DNA from: Actinomycetota bacterium
GTDB taxonomy: Bacteria; Actinomycetota; Actinomycetes; S36-B12
Assembly (NCBI GenBank): GCA_947472655.1
Contig: CANJCG010000042.1
Coordinates: 1 to 12,282 of the forward strand
Reading direction: 5' to 3'
Length of the DNA stretch: 12,282 nucleotides
The notes below the pieces were generated by a model. It saw only the letters and a list, made by a program, of their open reading frames with translations, searched no databases and was not told where the DNA came from. The stretch's first letter is position 1; every line of letters begins with the position of its first letter. The position numbers were made by a program, and so were the translations under genes. This document shows positions 7,764 through 12,282 of this stretch, piece after piece.

Positions 7764-8660
7764 GTGAATTCAGGCGCCGTAGATTGCTTAAATCCAGTCC
7801 TCGTGGGCGGTACAGGCCGAAGCGGTTCCACGATTACCGGACAGTTACTAGGGCAGCACCCCGACCTTTTCCTCACAGATCCCCCTGAAATCCGCTTTCT
7901 TGCCAATGATCATGGGGTGGCTGAATCCCTCACACTGACTCAAGGCTCCTGGCTGAGTCGCCGCAAATCCAAATCAGAAGCAAAATTTTGCCTCGAACGC
8001 ACCAAAACTCTCTGGTTTTGGCGGGCAGCCAAAATTGGCCTGCACACTTCAATCACGATTGAAGAGGTTGATGCTTTAGGAAGCGCTTACCTCGAAGAAT
8101 TTGGGAAAAACCCCGTAGCTGCCTCACAGGCCTTCACGTACGCCATCATGCGTAAAGTGGCCGCGGCTGGGCAAGGGCGCCGTTGGGTTGACACCACCCC
8201 AGCGAATGCACGAATTGCTGATCAAATCGAACCGATTTATCCAGACTCCCAAGTAATCGCCATGATTCGCGATGGCAGAGATGTCGCTGCTTCATTTGTC
8301 GCTCAGACTTTCGGTCCAAATGAGATCTTCGCATCGTTACGGCAGTGGGAAAAACGCTCACTCCTCATTCATCAGTCAACGTTGGCTAGCCGCCCTGGGC
8401 GCTGCATCGTTGTTGACATGCTTGATTTAGTTGACCGCGACCGGGACAACACCTTGCAACGCATTTGTGACTTCATTGACGTACCCGTCGATCCAGGCAT
8501 GAGGGCTTGGTTCGATGAAACAGTCAATGCTGAAAATGCAAATGTCGGTCGTTGGCGAACCCAGTTTGATGCTGAGACAACCAAGGAAATTGATCGTCAG
8601 TATGGTGAAATGGTGGAGCGTCTTGCCGCTCACGGAGTTCAGATTCCCCTTGAGTCGTAG
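7764..8660 (+). CDS. PAPS-dependent sulfotransferase family protein
   Basis: 298 residues, GTG start. Family members move sulfate from PAPS to hydroxyl or amino groups of sugars, lipids or small molecules in the cytoplasm. The 5'-phosphosulfate loop is GGTGRSGST (15-23), directly after the first beta strand PVLV. The 3'-phosphate site is VIAMIRDGRDVAASF (164-178), with Arg169 and Arg172-Asp173. WVDTTPAN (141-148) matches the conserved W-x-(E/D)-x-TP-x-N segment of the Sulfotransfer_3 group. Length is normal. A competing ATG at 7760 is in another frame that ends early, so GTG 7764 is the start; it follows the -10-like TAGGGT with no ribosome site. It is first in an operon with the ABC exporter genes (12 bp to the permease), which points to sulfation of an exported glycan or lipid-linked precursor. 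No PAPS synthesis genes are in view. The acceptor is unknown. Confidence 0.88.
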   Translation: MNSGAVDCLNPVLVGGTGRSGSTITGQLLGQHPDLFLTDPPEIRFLANDHGVAESLTLTQGSWLSRRKSKSEAKFCLERTKTLWFWRAAKIGLHTSITIEEVDALGSAYLEEFGKNPVAASQAFTYAIMRKVAAAGQGRRWVDTTPANARIADQIEPIYPDSQVIAMIRDGRDVAASFVAQTFGPNEIFASLRQWEKRSLLIHQSTLASRPGRCIVVDMLDLVDRDRDNTLQRICDFIDVPVDPGMRAWFDETVNAENANVGRWRTQFDAETTKEIDRQYGEMVERLAAHGVQIPLES

Positions 8661-8672
8661 ACTGCGCTACTG

Positions 8673-9587
8673 ATGAAAAAGCCAGCCGAAACCCAAGACC
8701 GGCCAGTCCAGGTCTTTTTGCCTCATCGCGCTGGTCTGCCACGGCTAAAGAAATACTTGGCAAATCTCTGGGGTCGCCGCCACTTCGCCGCTGAACTTTC
8801 CCGCGCTGAAATGCGTGCCGCACATACCAACACGTTCTTCGGTCAGTTCTGGCTCATCATCAGCCCCGCACTCAACGCAGGTGTGTATTTCTTACTGGTC
8901 TCTGTCATCCGAGGCGGTAGTGCTGGCCCAAATTTCTTCATGCACCTGCTTGCCGGACTCTTCGCGTTCAACTTCATTCAAGCTGTGATGTCTAATGGTG
9001 CAACTTCTGTAACCAAAGGTGGAAATCTCGTCCTGAACACCGCTTTTCCTCTGTTACTCCTGCCATTTTCTGCATTACGAACAGCATTCCTAAGATTCAT
9101 TCCTTCATTAGTGATTCTCTTCGCCTTCTTTATTTACTTTGATTACTTTGGTTCACACCCTCAGGAATGTCACCCTTCTACTGGCATATGCACGGATCTC
9201 AACACCATCCACTTCAGCCCAGTTATGTTCCTCGCAATTCCAGCACTGCTTCTGATATTTATTTTTGCTGCTGGCTTATCAGCGCTCATGGCATCAGTTC
9301 AGATTTACTTCCGCGATACAAAACAACTACTTCCTTATGCTACGCGCATCTGGTTGTATTTGACACCGGTGCTGTATTACGCAGACCAAATGAAACCCTG
9401 GATGCTCAAGTGTGAAATCTTGAATCCCTTGTACCCGCTGCTCGGAATCTTCAGCGAAACTCTGGTAGAAGGAAAGACTCCACCGCTCACCTGGTGGTTA
9501 GGTTCCACAGCATGGGCGTTCGGCACGCTCATCATTGGTGTCTTTTTCTTTATTTCCCGCGAACGCGAGTTCGCGGTGCGGATTTGA
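8673..9587 (+). CDS. ABC-2 type polysaccharide export permease (Wzm/TagG-like)
   Basis: 304 residues. With the next gene it should form a transporter exporting lipid-linked glycans such as teichoic acid or O-antigen-like polymers. The N-terminal cytoplasmic part includes LSRAEMRAAHTNTFFGQFW (42-60), the usual amphipathic approach to TM1. About six membrane segments follow (roughly 59-79, 88-108, 126-158, 182-205, 218-238, 276-294). VQIYFRDTKQLLPYATRIWL (209-228) is the characteristic family segment, followed by LTPVLYY. The loop between TM3 and TM4 (about 158-181) holds two Cys (166, 173) and seems longer than usual. ATG 8673 has no Shine-Dalgarno sequence. It follows the sulfotransferase stop by 12 bp, so translation may be coupled, although TAGACT (8658-8663) could mark an internal promoter. 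Its TGA overlaps an ATG of the ATPase frame by one base. A drug exporter of the same superfamily is less likely given the partner ATPase. Confidence 0.9.
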   Translation: MKKPAETQDRPVQVFLPHRAGLPRLKKYLANLWGRRHFAAELSRAEMRAAHTNTFFGQFWLIISPALNAGVYFLLVSVIRGGSAGPNFFMHLLAGLFAFNFIQAVMSNGATSVTKGGNLVLNTAFPLLLLPFSALRTAFLRFIPSLVILFAFFIYFDYFGSHPQECHPSTGICTDLNTIHFSPVMFLAIPALLLIFIFAAGLSALMASVQIYFRDTKQLLPYATRIWLYLTPVLYYADQMKPWMLKCEILNPLYPLLGIFSETLVEGKTPPLTWWLGSTAWAFGTLIIGVFFFISREREFAVRI

Positions 9588-9597
9588 TGAGTAGCGG

Positions 9598-9604
9598 AAA
9601 GGAG
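9598..9604 (+). promoter_or_regulatory. Ribosome binding site deciding the ATPase start
   Basis: AAAGGAG lies 6 nt before GTG 9611, the best ribosome site in the window. It favours GTG 9611 over the ATG at 9587, which has no such site but is coupled to the permease stop (TGATG). Confidence 0.65.
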
Positions 9605-9610
9605 ACGACC

Positions 9611-10435
9611 GTGTTCGATGAAGAAACTGGAGCGACAATCCCACACATTGCCGAGCGCGAAATCTCCGATGAAATTGCGATCTCTGTTCAAGAACTTGAT
9701 GTCACATACCGAACAACTTTTGAAAAGCGCCCGACGTTGAAGCAAGCAGTCGTTCGGCTTGGGCGCGGGAAGCGTTCAGTAAAAACTGTTGAAGCATTGA
9801 AAAATGTATCCTTTGATGTTTCTCGAGGTTCCGTGCTTGGCATTGTCGGCCACAACGGAGCAGGCAAGAGCACTCTGATGCGAGCCATTGCCGGCATCGT
9901 CCCTCCAACACAAGGGCGCATCGAAGTCGTTGGGCGCACAAGCACATTGCTTTCCCTGGGTGTCGGATTCAATCGCTCACTCACCGGACGCGAAAATGTG
10001 ATTCTTGGCGGCCTTGCTGCTGGACTCACCAAAGATGAACTTGAAGATCGTTATGACCAGATTGCTGAATTTGCTGATATTGGGGATTTCATAGACGCAC
10101 CAATGAGTACCTATTCATCGGGAATGGGCGCTCGTCTCGCCTTCAGCGTTGCAGTACACCTTGACCCCGACATCTTGCTTATCGACGAAGCTCTCTCCAC
10201 CGGCGATGCAGTGTTCAAGGAAAAGGCAACGCAACGCATGCAAGAGCTGGTGAATAACTCAAGCACTATGTTGCTCATTTCCCATGCACTTCGCACCATT
10301 ATCAATATGAGTACCGAATGTATTTGGCTAGATCATGGAAAACTTATGATGCGCGGTAATCCTGAAGAAGTAGTTGATGCCTACACCGAGTACGTCCATG
10401 TAAAGAAAACTTCAGCCACCATGAATGATATGTAG
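9611..10435 (+). CDS. ABC transporter ATP-binding protein for polysaccharide export (TagH/Wzt-like)
   Basis: 274 residues from GTG 9611, or 282 from ATG 9587. It would power the permease encoded just upstream. Motifs are complete: Walker A GHNGAGKST (80-88), signature YSSGMGARLAFS (168-179) and Walker B ILLIDEALS (188-196, Asp192, Glu193). The switch His225 is in LLISHAL. LSLGVGFNRSLTGRENV (114-130) and LSTGDAVFKEKA are hallmarks of the Wzt/TagH/RfbB-type subfamily rather than of drug-export ATPases. The N-terminal stretch TYRTTFEKRPTLKQAVVRL (32-50) before the core is also family-like. It lacks the C-terminal carbohydrate-binding domain of some Wzt proteins, so it resembles TagH-like or short Wzt ATPases, which do not read a terminal cap on the polymer. 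It ends the operon with its stop 2 bp from that of the convergent MFS gene, leaving no room for an intergenic terminator. Confidence 0.92.
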   Translation: MFDEETGATIPHIAEREISDEIAISVQELDVTYRTTFEKRPTLKQAVVRLGRGKRSVKTVEALKNVSFDVSRGSVLGIVGHNGAGKSTLMRAIAGIVPPTQGRIEVVGRTSTLLSLGVGFNRSLTGRENVILGGLAAGLTKDELEDRYDQIAEFADIGDFIDAPMSTYSSGMGARLAFSVAVHLDPDILLIDEALSTGDAVFKEKATQRMQELVNNSSTMLLISHALRTIINMSTECIWLDHGKLMMRGNPEEVVDAYTEYVHVKKTSATMNDM

Positions 10436-10437
10436 CC

Positions 10438-11961
10438 TTACTCTTCTACACGCTCGACATGGTGGGGAAGAAATTTCCACGCAATCAACACGCCAACGAA
10501 TGAAATCCCTGCGCCGATCAGCAGGGCCCAAGTCATACCGGATACGAAGGCTCTACCCACCACATCGCGGTAAATCGTTGCTACTGAGTCTGGGATCTGT
10601 GCGCCGGCAATCGACGCTGCCGCAAGGGACTCGCGTGCTGCCTCAATTGCAGCGTTCGGAACCAATTTTATGTTGTCACCCGCTTGTGTAATTGCATTCT
10701 CAATATTCTGCCGATAACAAATCGACATCGTGGCACCAAGAATTGCCACCCCAAACGAACCACCAATCTCACCCATTGCATCGTTCACGGCTGAGCCCAT
10801 TCCGGAGCGCTCGCTAGGAACTGAGGCAAGAACTCCATTAGTGGCCTGCGGCAAAGTCAATCCAAGACCGGCACCGATGGCACTGAAGACGATCCCAACA
10901 TAGGCGTAGGGGGTGACGATCGTTATGAAACTAAACAAAACCATCCCCAGAGTTACCACGCTCATACCAATAACGACAAGACGCTTGGTTCCAAAATGAT
11001 GAGCTAATCTTGGGCTAACGAGCGAAGCAACGAGGAGCCCGCCAGCCCCAGGAAGAACAGCAATACCTGACTGAAGCGGCGTCATGCCTTGCACGAGTTG
11101 CAAAAATTGAGGAAGAAAGAACATCGCACCCATAAGTGCGAAATACACCATGGCAACAATCACAATCGAAGAACTGAACACTCGCTGCTTGAAATACTGC
11201 ATCGGAAGTAACGCCCGAGCAACCCTGTTTTCCCACCATATGAAACTGCTCAGCGCTAGCACTGTGATGAGTGCGCTCATGACGGTGAAGACACTAAGTC
11301 CAGCTTCAGGGATTTCAATGATCGTCACGACCAGAGCAATCAAACCTAAACCAGAGAGAAGTGCGCCTAAAAGATCTAGTCGCGGCTTACTCGTATCTAG
11401 GGAATCAGGTACTAACAAAAGCACCGAAACAAATACGGCTGCTGCAATCGGTGGGTTCACCCAAAAGATCGAGTGCCAACTAAAGTGCTCGAGAAGCAGC
11501 CCCCCGACGATCGGGCCGATAGCAACGCCAAGGCCTGCAACAGCGGCCCACGTTCCGATTGCTTGCGCGCGTTCTTTGGGGTCGCGAAATACTTGGACCA
11601 AAATACTCAAGGTCGACGGCATGATAAAGGCACCACCGAAGCCCATGATCGCGCGGCATGCCGTTAGGGAAATTGCGTTCTCTGCCGTGACCGCCAAAAG
11701 AGAGCCAAGGGTAAAAATTGCCAATCCAATAAGCAGGATGCGGCGCCGACCAAAGCGGTCACCCAGAGAGCCAGCCAGTAATAAGGATCCGGCGAATATC
11801 ACCGAATAGGCATCAATAACCCACTGCAACTGCGAGGTTGTGGCGCTCAGGTCTTCCTGCAAGCGCGGTAAGGCCACATTCACGATCGTGTTATCCAGGG
11901 AGATGATTGCAAGTGCTGCTGAAAGGACGATCAGCACCACCCAGCGATTCACCTGCTTCAT
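10438..11961 (-). CDS. MFS transporter, DHA2 family drug:H+ antiporter (EmrB/QacA-like, 14 TM)
   Basis: 507 residues, full length for the 14-helix DHA2 group, which exports drugs, dyes or other small amphiphiles using the proton gradient. LDNTIVNVALPRL (22-34) is motif D1, with Asp23 in TM1. QWVIDAYSV (46-54) follows. Motif A is GSLGDRFGRRR (64-74). The antiporter motif C region is GVAIGPIVGG (145-154), followed by SIFWVNPP (164-171). GMGSAVNDAMGEIGGSFGVA further on is also typical. The ATG at 11961 has no Shine-Dalgarno sequence but TAGAGT lies 6 nt upstream, so a leaderless mRNA is likely. No TetR- or MarR-type regulator, which often sits beside such exporters, is in the window. It is divergent from the AI-2E family gene across 70 bp. 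Substrate unknown; nothing ties it to the polysaccharide genes. Confidence 0.92.
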   Translation of the reverse strand: MKQVNRWVVLIVLSAALAIISLDNTIVNVALPRLQEDLSATTSQLQWVIDAYSVIFAGSLLLAGSLGDRFGRRRILLIGLAIFTLGSLLAVTAENAISLTACRAIMGFGGAFIMPSTLSILVQVFRDPKERAQAIGTWAAVAGLGVAIGPIVGGLLLEHFSWHSIFWVNPPIAAAVFVSVLLLVPDSLDTSKPRLDLLGALLSGLGLIALVVTIIEIPEAGLSVFTVMSALITVLALSSFIWWENRVARALLPMQYFKQRVFSSSIVIVAMVYFALMGAMFFLPQFLQLVQGMTPLQSGIAVLPGAGGLLVASLVSPRLAHHFGTKRLVVIGMSVVTLGMVLFSFITIVTPYAYVGIVFSAIGAGLGLTLPQATNGVLASVPSERSGMGSAVNDAMGEIGGSFGVAILGATMSICYRQNIENAITQAGDNIKLVPNAAIEAARESLAAASIAGAQIPDSVATIYRDVVGRAFVSGMTWALLIGAGISFVGVLIAWKFLPHHVERVEE

Positions 11962-11967
11962 AGGGGC

Positions 11968-11973
11968 ACTCTA
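11968..11973 (-). promoter_or_regulatory. Putative -10 element, leaderless transcript of the MFS exporter
   Basis: TAGAGT (TAnnnT) on the minus strand ends exactly 6 nt before ATG 11961, the same geometry as at the sulfotransferase. No Shine-Dalgarno sequence or clear -35. Confidence 0.5.
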
Positions 11974-12018
11974 TTGGCACCTTGCACTATCCCCTCGCCT
12001 TCAGATCACGGGAGCAAT

Positions 12019-12024
12019 TAGGCT
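12019..12024 (+). promoter_or_regulatory. Putative -10 element, leaderless transcript of the AI-2E family gene
   Basis: TAGGCT (TAnnnT) ends 7 nt before ATG 12032. The only purine-rich stretch (GGGAG near 12010) is too far from the ATG to be a ribosome site. Confidence 0.45.
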
Positions 12025-12031
12025 TTCGGAC

Positions 12032-12282
12032 ATGACTGATGAGCAACCTTCACGCCGCGAGACCACGATCAAGCTTGATCCTCGCAATGTCTGGCAGATC
12101 GGCTTTGTAGTCCTTGGCGTAGTAGCCGTTGCTCTTTTCGCGCAGTTCATCCTAGAAGATGGTGGCTCTGTCATCTTCAGTCTGCTCATGGCTTGGTTTG
12201 CCTCGATAGCCATGGAACCTGCAGTGCGCTCGTTTGCGCGTCATATGCGACGGGGGGCCGCCACTTTTCTCGTGATGGTTCT
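12032..12282 (+). CDS. AI-2E family transporter, N-terminal part, 3' end outside window
   Basis: Only the first 83 codons are present, open to the window end. A short basic N-terminus (MTDEQPSRRETTIKLDPRNV) is followed by a helix (WQIGFVVLGVVAVALFAQFI, about residues 21-40). A second hydrophobic segment is SVIFSLLMAWFASIAMEPAV (about 45-64). The segment AMEPAVRSFARHMRRGAA (59-76) resembles the conserved start of actinobacterial AI-2E family permeases, in which a helix ends in a Pro, followed by a basic turn and 'RG-A-T' before the next helix. The family is named after TqsA but its members include sodium/proton antiporters and proteins of unknown substrate, so no autoinducer role is implied. 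ATG 12032 is chosen because it is the first in frame and follows the -10-like TAGGCT. Confidence 0.72.
   Translation, partial: MTDEQPSRRETTIKLDPRNVWQIGFVVLGVVAVALFAQFILEDGGSVIFSLLMAWFASIAMEPAVRSFARHMRRGAATFLVMV

Noticed and set aside
9494..9586. Upstream extension of the ATPase frame inside the permease
   Set aside because: It overlaps the permease coding region in another frame, and the peptide lacks resemblance to ABC ATPases. Starts at 9587 or 9611 are better supported.
11150..11809. 219-codon plus-strand frame inside the MFS exporter
   Set aside because: It is antisense to a strongly supported transporter. Its Ser/Thr/Arg/Pro-rich composition is what the complement of membrane-protein codons gives.

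Overview
The window looks like chromosomal DNA from an actinobacterium of moderate GC content, judged by eye rather than computed. The evidence is indirect. Several genes lack a Shine-Dalgarno sequence but have a TAnnnT -10 element 6-8 nt before the start codon, which is typical of leaderless actinobacterial mRNAs. The gene families also fit: a GT2/CDP-glycerol glycerophosphotransferase fusion, an AI-2E-type permease with actinobacterial-style motifs, a DHA2 drug exporter, and GTG/TTG starts. Small freshwater actinobacteria would fit the base composition and gene density, but this is a guess. Genes are packed tightly and no non-coding stretch exceeds 200 bp. I saw no rRNA, tRNA, CRISPR array, insertion sequence or phage gene.

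Layout. 1-1403 (-): 5' part of a tandem-domain family III (CaiB/BaiF) CoA-transferase that runs off the window start. 1551-3584 (-): membrane O-acyltransferase with a C-terminal SGNH domain. 3777-5462 (+): membrane-anchored formylglycine-type sulfatase, divergent from the acyltransferase. 5437-7677 (-): glycosyltransferase 2 fused to a TagB/TagF-like glycerophosphotransferase, overlapping the sulfatase tail convergently. 7764-10435 (+): operon of a PAPS-type sulfotransferase, an ABC-2 polysaccharide export permease and its ATPase. 10438-11961 (-): 14-TM MFS drug exporter, convergent with the operon with 2 bp between stop codons. 12032-12282 (+): 5' part of an AI-2E family transporter, divergent from the exporter.

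How the genes may work together. The block from 1551 to 10435 reads as a cell-envelope glycopolymer locus. A cytoplasmic enzyme adds sugar and/or glycerol-phosphate, a sulfotransferase could sulfate the glycan, a TagGH/Wzm-Wzt-like ABC transporter would export it, and two membrane enzymes facing outward could add acyl groups (AT3-SGNH) or remove sulfate (sulfatase). Having a sulfate-adding and a sulfate-removing enzyme in one teichoic-acid-like export locus is the most notable feature. The functional link is inferred from proximity. The flanking CoA-transferase, MFS exporter and AI-2E gene are probably unrelated to it.
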